A stretch of DNA of 64,000 nucleotides from assembly GCF_964204645.1 (NCBI RefSeq), contig NC_134033.1, positions 14,882,155-14,946,154 of the forward strand. Reading direction: 5' to 3'. A program made the translations under genes and the position numbers. Below, in pieces: positions 28,201 through 37,000 of this stretch. Below the pieces are notes generated by a model. The model did no database searches, was not told the origin of the DNA, and saw only the letters and a program-made list of their open reading frames with translations. The DNA comes from Tubulanus polymorphus (Eukaryota; Nemertea; Palaeonemertea; Tubulaniformes; Tubulanidae). How positions within the stretch are numbered: the stretch's first letter is position 1; each line of letters opens with the position of its first letter.

Positions 28201-30430
28201 ACTGACTAAACTGCAGTCCAGTTACTGACTAAACTGCAGTCCAGTTACTGACTAAACCACAGTCCAGTTACTGACTAAACCACAGTCCAGTTACTGACTA
28301 AACCGCAGTCCAGTTATTGACTAAACCGCAGTCCAGTTACTGACTAAACCACAGTCCAGTTACTGACTAAACCACAGTCCAGTTACTGACTAAACCACAG
28401 TCCAGTTACTGACTAAACTGCAGTCCAGTTACTGACTATGTCACAGTCCAGTTACTGTCACAACCACAGTCCAGTTAATACTGACTAGCTGCAAACGTGG
28501 CCATTCCATTTCTCATTTAGCGATTACTTTCTTGACTGGGAATTTTTGTTCTCTGCTTTTATCGTTACAGACTGAGGAGGAGGAGAACGAAGATACCGTA
28601 TTCGATGATGATTCTCCTCTCCTCGTAGCGTAGCGCACCAGACAGGCGGTGCTGCCCTCTACGGGCTCAAGTAAGGCCCGCATTAATGTCAACCTAAATG
28701 TCTCTAACCCGAGCACTGTCTGCGTAATTTCCTATCCAGTAATTACCATAACTTCATGTACTTCATCATTCTAATCAACTCTATCGTTTACTGGTTAGGC
28801 GTGTTGGTTCGGGCCGACTGAGCTGACTGGTCGTCTCAGTTCCCCGGTCAACTGGTCAACTCAATCATCCAACCGCACGCGCCTTACCTATATATCCTCG
28901 CTTGCCGCAGTCTACTCTCTTATAACCGACTAATGTTTTTGTAAAACTAAAAACGGGATATTTTCATGTAGGACGACGAGGAAATGCAGGCCTTGCTACC
29001 GGCGCCATCTACCGACTTCACACGACTATAAGGTTGATCTCATATAAGTTCGGGGGTGTTTGGGTGAACTCATATCGTATATATCAGGGGGTGACAGGGC
29101 GGTTTACTGAGCACGATATTGTATTACGTATTCAGTGTTTGTTTCGTTCATTTGTTTCGTTGGGTTTTTTTTTTTTTTTGAGAAAGTTTTCTTGTCTTCG
29201 TTTCATTAAACTAATTACGTATATTGATTTTTATTTTTCTTATTTCCGTGTTTGAATTATAGGTGTCACTGTTTGACCCGCAGAATAATTCAAGGTACAC
29301 ACACGAAACATGCGTGTTTTTAACGATCACTTCTGAGCTTTCTTTCTATTTTACATTTTCATCGCTTCCTCCTTTTTCTCGACGAATCATCCCTCACTTG
29401 CCAGGGAACGTACACCGATTATGGTACACGGATTTTATAACCCTCTCTTGCATCGCTTCATACATACATCACAATCACTGACAATCATTTTACAAAAATG
29501 AAAAACAAAATTTTGATCTTTCTCTGTCACTTGTCGTGTTTGGTCTCTAAGGTTTGGTGTCGGGTAAAATTCTGTTTTGGTTTAACTTTCGCCTTAGAAC
29601 TAATTAATCCTCATCTAAACTGTAAACATATTTTATGACCACAATTTGGTCAGCCTAATGCATGCATAGGTATTCAGGGCCGTGCCAAGCTTTTTTGAGG
29701 GGCAGTTCTATTTCAAGAAAAAGTGCACTTTTTCACCGTGAGAAGGGGCACTTTCCTTTTGAAAAAGGGCACATCTTAAATATGTACCTGAATGAATAAT
29801 TTGAGATTACTTTTCATTTAAAGAAAAAAAAAACATGACAATTGTATCCAAATTTTTCGAAAAGTTTTGACCCATGGACCCAAATTTTTTCACACTGACT
29901 TTTTGAAGGGCTCTGAAAATTTTAGGGGGTTCGTTCGCTACCCATGAACAAGCGCCTCGGCACATCTCTGGTGGTATCGATCTGCTGCTGGAACCCACCC
30001 TCAAATGAACTTCAGTAAACCAGAAATTAGCCATTAAAATGTCGCACTGAAAAACTGATCATCCATAAATACTTAAAATGGTGAATGTGCGATCCAGGCT
30101 GCAGATTGATGACATCATAAGATTGAATAATATAGTACAGAAAACCTTGCCTCACTCCGACAAACTGGGACCGGTAAAATTGGTCCAAGTCAAGAATCGA
30201 AAGATAAATTAGAAAGTTAGATAATTAGTCACGAGTCGACCGTGTCTGAGAAAGGCGATGTTTACTGTATTGTAGGTACATTTGTCTGACACGTATATAT
30301 ATCTGTGTTGTATTTCTAGTCCCCTATAGAGGAAGGAGACCTCAGTCAAGGAAGCGATACCAACCTAACGTCTGCAGCGATACGCCCGACCAGAATCCGC
30401 ATCGCCGGCATCAACGGCGACGCCGTATAG
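13215..30430 (+). CDS. SLC9A6: endosomal Na+/H+ exchanger, SLC9A6/7/9 type
   Basis: Exons: 13215-13479, 15180-15418, 16021-16098, 18012-18088, 18270-18367, 18474-18579, 19205-19446, 19966-20168, 20472-20583, 21200-21353, 22046-22097, 23102-23167, 24220-24333 and 25054-25113 (both possibly optional), 25908-25993, 26459-26567, 26791-26910, then one of several terminal exons. Phases agree throughout, giving about 727 residues before the variable tail. The first 25 residues are signal-like. Recognisable exchanger blocks are [99 protein letters not shown] and the tail [16 protein letters not shown]. These match the vertebrate NHE6/7/9 branch, which exchanges luminal H+ for Na+/K+ in recycling endosomes and the trans-Golgi. 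Whether it is NHE6- or NHE9-like cannot be said for an invertebrate single copy. A likely polyadenylation signal is at 31653-31658. Confidence 0.95.
14065..14168. mobile_element. GGGCCCAGTTTCAC MITE, degraded copy
   Basis: The interior (GGATTGTTGTCCTCATTGAA, ATGAAGTAA, AGCAATTAC, CCAAAAATTT) and the right end (TTTTTTGTGAAACTGGGCCC) match the copy at 14535. The left end is eroded. Lies in intron 1 of the exchanger. Confidence 0.7.
14257..14380. repeat. 124 bp near-perfect foldback hairpin
   Basis: The left arm begins AGGGACTTGACACAGAAGGA and the right arm ends with its reverse complement (TTTTGTGTCAAGTCCCT). The arms are ~58 bp with a central AAAAAGGCTAAAAGGTCTTT. Probably a foldback MITE; it has no coding capacity. 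Confidence 0.85.
14535..14669. mobile_element. GGGCCCAGTTTCAC MITE, intact copy
   Basis: Terminal inverted repeats CAGGGCCCGGTTTCACAAAA and TTTTGTGAAACTGGGCCCTG enclose ~95 bp of AT-rich sequence. A 5' half copy is at 47573 and a worn copy near 15530-15650. Confidence 0.85.
14752..14800 (+). repeat. tRNA-derived SINE fragment (B-box)
   Basis: TCATCGGGTTCAAATCCCTG has the RNA polymerase III B-box GGTTCAAATCC, but no cloverleaf can be drawn around it. Confidence 0.45.
14922..15141 (-). mobile_element. Harbinger-like MITE, copy 1 (220 bp)
   Basis: Ends GGCTAAACAAAAATGATACC and TATCAATTTTTTTTAGCC are inverted repeats, extending ~30 bp to the CTTGTTTCTCCGC segment. Flanked by TAA on both sides (14919-14921 and 15142-15144), a 3 bp TWA duplication as made by PIF/Harbinger transposases. 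Three GACCCGGCCGC-type boxes lie inside. It sits just 38 bp before exon 2 of the exchanger and is inverted relative to copies 2 and 3. Confidence 0.88.
16308..17075. repeat. tandem array grown from the palindromic element
   Basis: About 13-15 copies of a ~47 bp unit (TTAGACTGGTCTTAAGTTGT, TAGATTGGCTATAGAACCAA, ATTGAGC) bounded by remnants of the element ends (right end CACGACTGTGCGACCAGGC). Small variants (TCTCAAG, TCTTCAG, GGTTTTAG) recur in blocks, showing that multi-unit segments were duplicated. Lies in the exchanger intron between 16098 and 18012. Confidence 0.9.
17655..17776. mobile_element. GGTTCCACRGT foldback element
   Basis: Starts GGTCCGGTTCCACGGTCG and ends GCAACTGTGGAACTGGATCC, with internal GAGTTAACTCTGAGT half-sites. 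Related worn copies are visible at 16215-16290, 31055-31160, 33320-33400, 58190-58310 and 61178-61245. Confidence 0.65.
18751..18893. mobile_element. palindromic MITE-like element, copy C
   Basis: Begins CAGGGGCCTGTTGCATAGTC and ends CACGACTGTGCAACTGGCCCC. Inside the exchanger intron 18579-19205. Confidence 0.85.
20689..20842 (+). pseudogene. LINE reverse-transcriptase C-terminal fragment
   Basis: The frame reads [20 protein letters not shown], then LPKNI and [11 protein letters not shown]. This is the usual end of the ORF2 protein of CR1/L2/Jockey-like non-LTR retrotransposons (conserved pattern aPxxWNxLP...FKxxLKTxLF). The element is broken at 20842 by a Harbinger-like MITE and resumes at 21063 with its 3' tail, which contains AAATTGGCGCTATATAAATA. 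Only the last ~50 codons remain. Confidence 0.8.
20843..21062 (+). mobile_element. Harbinger-like MITE, copy 2 (220 bp), nested in a LINE
   Basis: Begins GGCTAAAAAAATTGATACC and ends GTATCATTTTTGTTTAGCC, flanked by TTA on both sides (20840-20842, 21063-21065). GACCCGGCC boxes start near 20893, 20963 and 21019. The insertion interrupts the LINE fragment at 20689. Confidence 0.92.
21455..21840. repeat. SINE-like sequences with B-box
   Basis: 21470-21530 shares GATGGCATCG, CCACGGTACGAAACCCTGCC and GACCAGGTGTGCAG with 35930-36000 and, inverted, with 36160-36230. At 21746-21770 the plus strand reads CAGGTTCGAATCCCTGCAGG, a good polymerase III B-box. No intact tRNA cloverleaf. Confidence 0.5.
22560..23040. 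repeat. 36 bp minisatellite, ~13 copies
   Basis: Unit GGGGATCTAGAGATATCTGC + TGGGGATGATAAATAC, with alternating GATAAATAC and GATGAATGC variants. In the exchanger intron just before exon 23102. The long minus-strand reading frame across it is a by-product of a unit length divisible by 3. Confidence 0.97.
24220..24333 (+). CDS. candidate cassette exon of the exchanger
   Basis: Acceptor TTCTTGTATAG and donor GTAAGA bound 114 nt that are open in the exchanger frame (phase 0 at both ends) and encode a Ser/Thr-rich stretch, [18 protein letters not shown] and onward. Its length is 38 codons exactly, so skipping it would keep the frame. It lies in the fast-evolving cytoplasmic tail, so similarity cannot confirm it by eye. 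Confidence 0.5.
24605..24942. repeat. 33 bp minisatellite, ~10 copies
   Basis: Unit GACCAGTTGGTGGTCAGTAT + GGTAGCCTGTAAT. The plus-strand frame it creates is not a gene; it has no splice context and repeats the same 11 residues. Confidence 0.97.
25331..25540. repeat. three ~80 bp direct repeats
   Basis: Each copy contains ACACCTGGTGGATCCTCACT and TGCCTCAAGTG or a variant. In the exchanger intron after 25113. Confidence 0.85.
26010..26420. repeat. degenerate C-rich tandem repeat
   Basis: Roughly ten diverged ~38 bp units of the form CCCTCCACCTGTCACTCCAA + TGAGAG. It fills the intron between exons 25993 and 26459 of the exchanger. Confidence 0.8.
27150..27485. repeat. 26 bp minisatellite, ~12 copies
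   Basis: Unit TCTGCTCCATGTGCAGTATT + GGGAGG. It produces open frames on both strands, none of which behaves like a gene. It lies between the last common exon of the exchanger and the first terminal exon. Confidence 0.97.
27641..27721 (+). CDS. exchanger terminal exon a
   Basis: After the pyrimidine-rich tract TTTGCTTTCAATCTCATAAAG the exchanger frame (phase 0) reads [20 protein letters not shown] and stops at 27719. The RGxxVVPPSD part resembles the RGTRLVLPMDD segment near the C-terminus of vertebrate NHE6/9, which is why I favour it as the ancestral tail. The AAG acceptor is a weaker class of 3' splice site. Confidence 0.5.
   Translation, partial: SSGVRGQEVVPPSDRKPQVEGTPLWI
27836..28480. 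repeat. 23 bp minisatellite, >25 copies
   Basis: Unit ACTGACTAAACCACAGTCCA + GTT, very homogeneous in 28010-28430, where blocks of several units recur in the same order. Lies directly before exchanger terminal exon b. Confidence 0.97.
28571..28633 (+). CDS. exchanger terminal exon b (acidic dileucine tail)
   Basis: Acceptor TTTTATCGTTACAG, phase 0. Encodes [20 protein letters not shown] and stop. DDSPLL fits the [D/E]xxxL[L/I] adaptor-binding signal, expected in an endosomal carrier. It would replace tail a. Confidence 0.6.
   Translation, partial: TEEEENEDTVFDDDSPLLVA
28972..29031 (+). CDS. exchanger terminal exon c (acidic dileucine tail)
   Basis: Acceptor TTTTCATGTAG, phase 0. Encodes [19 protein letters not shown] and stop. 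EMQALL again fits [D/E]xxxLL. Confidence 0.6.
   Translation, partial: DDEEMQALLPAPSTDFTRL
29263..29481 (+). CDS. possible exchanger terminal exon
   Basis: A good acceptor (GTGTTTGAATTATAG) opens a 72-residue phase-0 frame starting [11 protein letters not shown]. An internal donor-like AAGGTACAC follows after 32 nt. Composition is not clearly coding, so this is weaker than exons b-d. Confidence 0.25.
   Translation: MSLFDPQNNSRYTHETCVFLTITSELSFYFTFSSLPPFSRRIIPHLPGNVHRLWYTDFITLSCIASYIHHNH
29690..30030. mobile_element. dispersed GCCGTGCC repeat, copy 1
   Basis: GAGGGGCAGTTCTATTTC, GGGCACTTTCC, TTGACCC and TTTTTGAAGG recur in the same order at 36722-37000. The family is unidentified and non-coding. 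Confidence 0.65.
30320..30430 (+). CDS. exchanger terminal exon d
   Basis: Acceptor TTGTATTTCTAG, phase 0. 36 residues from [18 protein letters not shown] to ...NGDAV and a stop at 30428. Acidic N-terminal half, Arg-rich second half, no dileucine. GC-rich, codon-like composition argues that it is real. Confidence 0.6.
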   Translation, partial: SPIEEGDLSQGSDTNLTSAAIRPTRIRIAGINGDAV

Positions 30431-31894
30431 ACTGCAGCGACACCTAGTGGTATCGAATCGGACTACGATGCGTATAACAGCGCGTGAGGGGATATATATC
30501 ATCATCGAGAGTTTATATCAAACAGCTTCTAGCGTTTAAATGTTGTGAGTAAATAACAATCAATGATTTTATTTCGTGCCGTCGACGAAATCGAAGCTGC
30601 TTTCAATGTGATGCAGGCTCGGTTAAAGATCTTTTTATTATCCGTGGCATAATTATAAACAAGACAGTGGCGACGTTGTGTGGTGATATATGGAACCACT
30701 GTTGAGGCTATGTATGGTCTGATCAGCCTTAATGTTGTACATAGAGAAATGTATATTATGACGAAAAGTTCCTTATACATGTAAAAGTTGTATATTAAGT
30801 TGTATGAGTGTATTCAATGTATATGGAATGAAATAATGACAAAATTTTAGTATTTAAGTTTGTTACGTAAGAAAATTTATTTATCTCGGATTTATGTTAT
30901 GATACACAGAGAGAAAGAAAGATATATGAAAAATGTTTTCGATGTTTTATCATGTTTTATGTGGTAATCTGTTATCTTGGGCTCAGTTTTATAGACTGGT
31001 TATTTACTTTAAACCGGGGCTCGTAAGTTAGCTCATAAGTCTACAAAACTGGCCCCTGGATCCAGCGCTTCAATTGTCGGTTAAGATTTGAATGTAGAGT
31101 TAGAAAGCAAAATTCCAAACGCGAAGTCGAATAAAACCGGTAACTGTTGAACTGGGCCCTGGCGGTAGGCCTACTACTAACTAGTCATTCTAACGAACAT
31201 TCTGAAAATCAAGAGGGTCATTCATTTATTACGTACGCATTAGGGGAAGGGGAGGGGTCAGTGCAATTGCGTACTGTATTGCTGAATGTATATGAAAAAA
31301 TGGCCGATTTTGCGTACAAAGGGGGAGGGGGGTTGAAAGAGTCAAATTTTATGCGTACGTAATAAATGAATGATCCCAGAATTGATTTTTGTTTGAGGTG
31401 CTTAACGCGTGATGAATTATCAGCCGATTCCTAAATGTTTTTACTACAATCAAAAACATGACATTCACACATATATCTAATAACATTATTTAAAACTGCT
31501 TTTGGACTGAATGCAAAAATGTATATATAAAGTGCTTTGAGTGTAAAACCATTTTGTTACCGATTCATATTGTTCGATTTGTTTACAGTTTTTCTTTTTT
31601 CCCCAGTGTTATTTATTATACACAATGTATATATATATAATGATTAAAAGAGAATAAATGTTGAAGAAATGTAGACAATTGCGTGGATCTTATTCTGAAT
31701 GTAGAAATTTACGATTGAAAAATCGCCGTGTAATTTTTCTCTCCCGAGCAGCGTGCAATGTTTTTATTGAGTTCAATTGCTGTATTATTAATGAATGTAT
31801 CAATTATCAGTGATAAATAAACAACAAGAACCACTTAAAATTGCTTCTGTAAAAAATTAAAAGTTATTTATTTCTTTGTTTATTAAGCGTAACG

Positions 31895-31995
31895 TAATAA
31901 TAGTGGGATTCGAATCCGGTTTCGATTTTGGAACGTGTGTGGATGTTTGGCATACGCTCGATTTGGTGATCTGCGCAAAGTCTAATAATCCTAGT
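31895..31995 (-). repeat. tRNA-like SINE remnant 1
   Basis: The minus strand contains CCGGATTCGAATCCCACTA (T-loop/B-box). TTTGCGCAGAT lies ~75 bp before it, as in the copy at 32099. The D-arm is not recognisable. Confidence 0.5.
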
Positions 31996-32089
31996 TGAAT
32001 TTACAGTTTATGGAAATTGGTTCTAAACCGTGGTCATATCTTTTTAAATCTCTAAAGAATTTTTTTAATGTCTAAAATAATACGGACCG

Positions 32090-32200
32090 CTAGACAAGGT
32101 AGTGGGATTCGAACCCGGGCGGTAGTTTCAGAACGAAGCAGTTAGTTCGCATCCGCACAGGTCAAACCGACAATCTGCGCAAACTCGAATCCGAGCTACG
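32090..32200 (-). repeat. tRNA-like SINE remnant 2
   Basis: The minus strand contains CCCGGGTTCGAATCCCACTA with TTTGCGCAGATTGTCGG upstream. The acceptor stem does not pair, so it is not scored as a tRNA gene. Confidence 0.5.
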
Positions 32201-33461
32201 CGTGCGCAGTTTGATTTACGACCGATAGTGGATCGCTTCTAGTCGCCAGTTAGAATGAAAAATCTCTGAAATCTGGAAAAAATCATCATAAAAATAGGCG
32301 TGAAATAAAAAAACTACATGACAGGAAGGTAAGAAATAAATAGAAATTATAGATTATTTTCCATTCACGAAATAAACCTTAGAAAATAGTTCGTTGGCCT
32401 TATCGGGACCTGGAGTGACGACAGACACCGCTGAATTCTGAAACAAGTGGTGTCAAAAAACATCGTTGACCAGACCAATTTATTTGGGCAGGTCAATTTT
32501 CCCCCGTGGTTCATCCTTTGAATTGAACCAATTTTTCGTATTTTAACCGTAGTTGTCTGTATTCAGGTATTTGTATATTGTCTTTCAGCTTGTAAACCTG
32601 CTTCTTATCGGACTTACGCATTCTGAAGCAATAAAATTGAGTTGAGTTCCAATAATAATCACAATCATGAAGACAAGTTCTTCCTCTCCACTCTCTGCTC
32701 TCTCTTCTCTTTTCTGACTGACTGGTATTGGATTCGACTGATGAGAGGTATTGAGTGTTTACACCTGGTTTCATCGTCAAAATATTTCTAGCTGAATGAA
32801 TCTAAGCTTGTTGTGTGTAGTAGTAAGAGAGGCTCTCTTCCCTGATTCGAAATGTAAAAATAGAGAGAACATCTGGACCACTGCTGTAACATTCCTCCTA
32901 CCTCCGGCTGTAAATAGATTTTAAATTCATTCATTCATTATACATCAACCGGTATTACTGCATTGTACACATTGATTACTGACTGAGAGAGGAATATAAA
33001 ATAAATAGTTATAATCACGATTGAATAGGATTTTAAACAGAAACTCAGGTTTCAGGAGGTAAAATCAATAGGTATCGATACGTTTGACGCGAAAATGTGT
33101 TTCGAATCTATGATGAAATGATTATTAATTCAGGGTTTTGGCTTTATGAATCTGGATCTGGTTCCAGAGTTGGGGGATAGGCCTAATACCCTGGGAGGAC
33201 CGGTTCGGGATTTGAGGAACTTCTGGACCCAGTTCCAGACTTGAAAACATTTGATGTTGAGAGTTGAAAAATTGAAAATGGACTGTTTTGAATCTTGTAT
33301 CAAATTTTACCAAGAAGAACTCGGTCCAGGATCCAGCTCAACAGTTATCGGTGAAGATTTTACTCCAGATTCAACTCTTGAGTCAAATTAAGAATTGTGG
33401 GACTGCTTTTATAAACACCTCAGTTCATAGTCATTTGAGTGAACCACAGGGTTATGGACCT

Positions 33462-33831
33462 GGTCCGGTTGCACAATCATGACTTAAGTCCAAAAGTGGT
33501 CTTAAATCATATGACTGGTATTAAGTTGGTTATAGAACCACAATGAGCTTAGACTGGTCTTAAGGTGTCAGATTGGTTAAAGAACCAAAATGAGTCTAAA
33601 CTGGTCTTAAGGTGTCAGATTGGTTAAAGAACCAAAATGAGCTTAGACTGATCTTAAGTTGTTAGATTTGCTGTAGAACCACAATGAGCTTAGACTGGTC
33701 TTAAGGTGTTAGATTGGTTAAAGAACCAAAATGTGCTAAGGGCAAAGGCTGGTCTTAAGTACTTAGACTAGTGACCAAAATGAGTTTAGACTAGTCGTAA
33801 GTCTAAGCCGTGACTGTGCAATTAGTCCCCA
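33462..33831. repeat. second array grown from the palindromic element
   Basis: Begins GGTCCGGTTGCACAATCATG and ends CCGTGACTGTGCAATTAGTC. The interior holds ~6 diverged units of GAGCTTAGACTGGTCTTAAG + GTGTCAGATTGGTTAAAGAA, an independent amplification with a different consensus from 16308-17075. Confidence 0.85.
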
Positions 33832-34005
33832 GAGATTTCACTCAATTGACTTATAATTGAATTAACCATTGATGAGTTCTGTAAAACCAAACCCTGGCTG
33901 TTAATTGATAGGAAATGAAACGGTCACGATTCAATCGTTGATACTGGTTCGGTGTCTGTATCTGTGTTTAACACATACGCGCGCGATCTCGAGTCGAGCT
34001 CTGAA

Positions 34006-34103
34006 ATGTCGTCGTATCTGACCGTACCGAATCAGACCAGTCCTACAGCTGTGCCGATGTTCGAAAATATCTTCGAGAAAATTCTCATCAAATCGAAACC
34101 ATG
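34006..34103 (+). CDS. candidate alternative first exon of PINCH (1a)
   Basis: ATG at 34006 opens MSSYLTVPNQTSPTAVPMFE and onward to ...KSKP. The exon ends at a GTAGGT donor in phase 2, the same phase as PINCH exon 2. The frame is open upstream only to a stop at 33916. Coding-like GC content in an AT-rich area supports it. It could also belong to an unrelated small gene. Confidence 0.4.
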
Positions 34104-34705
34104 GTAGGTACTTCACTATTTGAGCGCAGATCATGAACGCATGTTTGCCTATATGAAGAAAGCTTGTTTTAGAAGTTACTATACTAGGTTGGCAGATTGT
34201 AGAGAGAATAAGAAGAATCCCTAATTTATGTTAGATGTTTGAACAAAGTTTATCTTTTTCTTTTTATCTTATGGAAATGTATTTCAAGACTGCTGTTCTG
34301 TTTAATCAAAGCTTTAAAGAGATTAGTGTAAGAAATAGCATCTGTAGAAAGTTAGCTCGTATCGGTAGGAGTTCAGTTACAATTCCCTCCAGTTTTTTTC
34401 CTCACGAGCTATGCAATGTAAATGAGGACCCGATTTACATTGCATAGCTACAAAGAAGTCTAGAGGCCCGTAATTACACTTGATTAGGTAATATACCATG
34501 GACGTAAAAGCTATGAGCTAATACCAGAAATACATGAAAATACTCAATGTATTTTTGTCGATACTGTTAGTATCCCTCTAGTCTTGAAATTATATGTTTG
34601 GAGGAGAGGCCTGACACTATTTGTATTTATGCAAAAATACAAAAAGTATTTACATAGTATCAAAAGAAAGATGACAAGTTTATGTATTATTGATAAAAGT
34701 ATAAA

Positions 34706-34881
34706 CAGTTGAATCCGCTTAATTCAGGTCATTTGGGACCAACAAAATTCATCTGGTCTACGGCAAATCCAGATTATAAGTCATTTTCCTGTAATATTAT
34801 TGAACAAATGGACTGCAAATATAGTCGGGGTTGGACCGAAATCCAGATTAAGCCGACCCGGATTAAGCGGGTTTGACTGTT
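34706..34881. mobile_element. pogo/Tigger-like element, eroded copy
   Basis: Ends CAGTTGAATCCGCTTAATTC and GATTAAGCGGGTTTGACTG are inverted repeats. CAGT(T/C)GAA ends are typical of pogo-type Tc1/mariner relatives. TA flanks are not preserved here. Confidence 0.6.
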
Positions 34882-35213
34882 CGTAGTTTTGGTGTTAGCT
34901 ATAGTTTCTACGCCGATGGTGCTGATGAATGTTATGGTATTAGCTATTATAGAAATGAAATCACAGCGTCTGACGGAATGTACGTGAAACATATAATATC
35001 TCAATGAGCGTGGATTATGTTTATGTAAGGGAGAGAGGGAGGGTGGAGAGAGAGAGTAGAGTGTAAGGTTTAATCTGTGATTTGAGAAGGATTTCTGTAC
35101 AGGTAAACGCGGGTATACACCTCACTGGTGCAGTAACTCATACACCGGTCGGTATACACCGTATATACACCGAGTTCCTCGTACACCTGTGCTTCTACCT
35201 CACTCTCTTCGTG

Positions 35214-35236
35214 ATGGATATCACTAACTTTTCCGG
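35214..35236 (+). CDS. LIMS1: alternative first exon of PINCH (1b)
   Basis: MDITNFSG with donor GTAAGT, phase 2. Joined to exon 2 it gives a 333-residue protein, close to vertebrate PINCH1 in length, with only a short leader before LIM1. It is preceded by a TA/AC-rich 5' region. Confidence 0.6.
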
Positions 35237-35485
35237 GTAAGTTTTACGCATAGTGGTTTCAGCTCGGAATCAGCTTTTTATACACCTCTAATAAATCCAG
35301 TTCTAAAACTACTCCAGACAACTTTACATATTACATCATTAAGACTAACCCTTGTAAGTTTTTGATATTATTCGATAGCGCTTGTAGGCCTAATCGAGAT
35401 AGGAGTGGATCGAGGTGATTTTGTGGGTCCATACCCCTGCCGTCCCGAGGAGTTTGCCCTTTTTGTCAAAACACGGATCATAAAA

Positions 35486-35508
35486 CCACCCCCCCCCCCC
35501 CCCCCCCG
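35486..35508. repeat. poly-C tract
   Basis: About 22 consecutive C bases. Similar but shorter C runs occur near 41373. Confidence 0.9.
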
Positions 35509-35919
35509 AAGTTTTACAATCATCCACTTAGAAAGTGCGTCTTTGGATGTATTTCTTGAATATTATCTAATACCACCCAATGTCGTAATCGGCCAGGGTG
35601 GATCCAGAGGCCAATTTTGAAGGACTTAATTCAAATTGTGACATGCCAAAAGGGCACCTTGATATCCAAACAGGCAATATTAGGTGTAATCCACCACTGG
35701 TATGTTTGTTGACAAAGAGGTCAAAGATGTACTTGTACAAGTCTCACACGTCGCTCTGGATCGGCCAATGAATCGGCATGTTTGCTTTATCCAACGAATG
35801 ATCTACTTCCAACTATCCTAGTTTGACCACTGATGATGAACAAAATAGTTCGGGATGTATCGCACCAGAAAGGGGAATGCTTGTTCCATGAGGGATGGAC
35901 AGAGCTGCCGATTGACATC

Positions 35920-36240
35920 CTCCCTTAGTAGGGGTTTGAACCTGATGGCATCGCTACACTCAGCCACGGCACGAACCCCTGCCACAGTAGACCGTGTGCG
36001 CAGCCTCAAGAAAACTTGCGGCACCAATCAGATTGCTTGTTGTATAATCGTTGAGGCAAATTTCATGAATAAACTATAAATGGAAAAACCCGGGGCTAAA
36101 ATTAAACAAGATATCTGATTGGCTAATAATGGCATCATCTAAGCTGCGCATATAACTGCGCGACCGGTCTAGTGTGGCAGGGTTTGATACTGTGACAATC
36201 TCGATGCCATCCCTGCCGCGGCCGATCGAAAAACCCCACA
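35920..36240. repeat. inverted pair of SINE-like copies
   Basis: 35935-36000 (CTGATGGCATCG, CACGAACCCCTGCCAC, GACCGTGTGCGCAG) and 36138-36232 (CTGCGCGACCGGTCTAGTGT, CTCGATGCCATC) are the same family in opposite orientation, related to 21470. Confidence 0.6.
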
Positions 36241-36721
36241 GAGCACAAAGAACGTCATAAAACGAAGGAACGCTCGATGTAATAAAGCGTAATTAGGTCA
36301 GACTGACGAACAACAAACAAGATCTAATAATGATATTATTTATTTTATGAGGACCGGACTACGTGACTTTAAACTCAATCTGTCAACTTTAAACAGATGA
36401 CTGAGAGATATTTACGATCGACACGCGATGTTGAATTAGAATTGACCTGATTAAACATTGATTAATAATGAAATATAATTGACACAATGAACCGCCCGTA
36501 CAACAACGTAGAAGCTTTATATCAGTCAGTGTTTATCACAGTGTTAGGAGGGTCTGCGCGGGTCACAGGTATAATAACTAGGAAGTTCCAGAGAGACCTT
36601 CTCTTCACTCTATCGGATTTAGTTCGCGCTTTCAGAAGAGGATTATATCGGTGTTTAGTTGTAGCTGTATCTCTCATCGTTTTCAGTCTTTCTCTGAACA
36701 GACCCGTGCCGCCCGTGCCGC

Positions 36722-37000
36722 CTGTGCCGCCCAAGCTTTTTTATTTGAGGGGTAGTTCTATTTCGAGAAGAAAGGGCACTTTTTCGGTGTGAAAATTGCC
36801 ACTTTCCTATTGAAAAAAGACAGATCTTTAATGAATCATTTGAGAATGGACCAATTTTCATTTTCCAAAATGAAGAATATAAAAATCGTATCCAAATTTC
36901 AAAATATCTTGACCTGAAATTTTTTGACCCTTACTTTTTGAAGGTTACTTGAGAAATTGGGGGTTCGTTACCCTTTCCCTCGGCACGGCCCTGCTCTACT
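36722..37000. mobile_element. dispersed GCCGTGCC repeat, copy 2
   Basis: Same order of blocks as 29690-30030 (GAGGGGTAGTTCTATTTCGA, GGGCACTTTTTC, TTGACCC, TACTTTTTGAAGG) and ends CTCGGCACGGCCCTGC. Found upstream of PINCH exon 1c. Confidence 0.65.

Larger units (their letters stand above)
30431..34005. other. exchanger 3' UTR and intergenic repeats
   Basis: AATAAA at 31653-31658 probably ends the exchanger message. Two tRNA-like remnants follow at 31895 and 32099. On the minus strand 32437-32361 an acceptor (CTTGTTTCAG) opens a short frame ending FSKVYFVNGK and stop; without partner exons I leave it unassigned. 33462-33831 is a second expanded palindromic array. Confidence 0.5.

Noticed and set aside
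32090-32200. tRNA gene
   Set aside because: Good T-loop, but no matching acceptor stem or D-arm; the second similar copy at 31895 makes a SINE more likely.
32361-32437. Minus-strand terminal exon ending FSKVYFVNGK
   Set aside because: Good acceptor, but no upstream exon with matching phase could be found, so it is not annotated as a gene.
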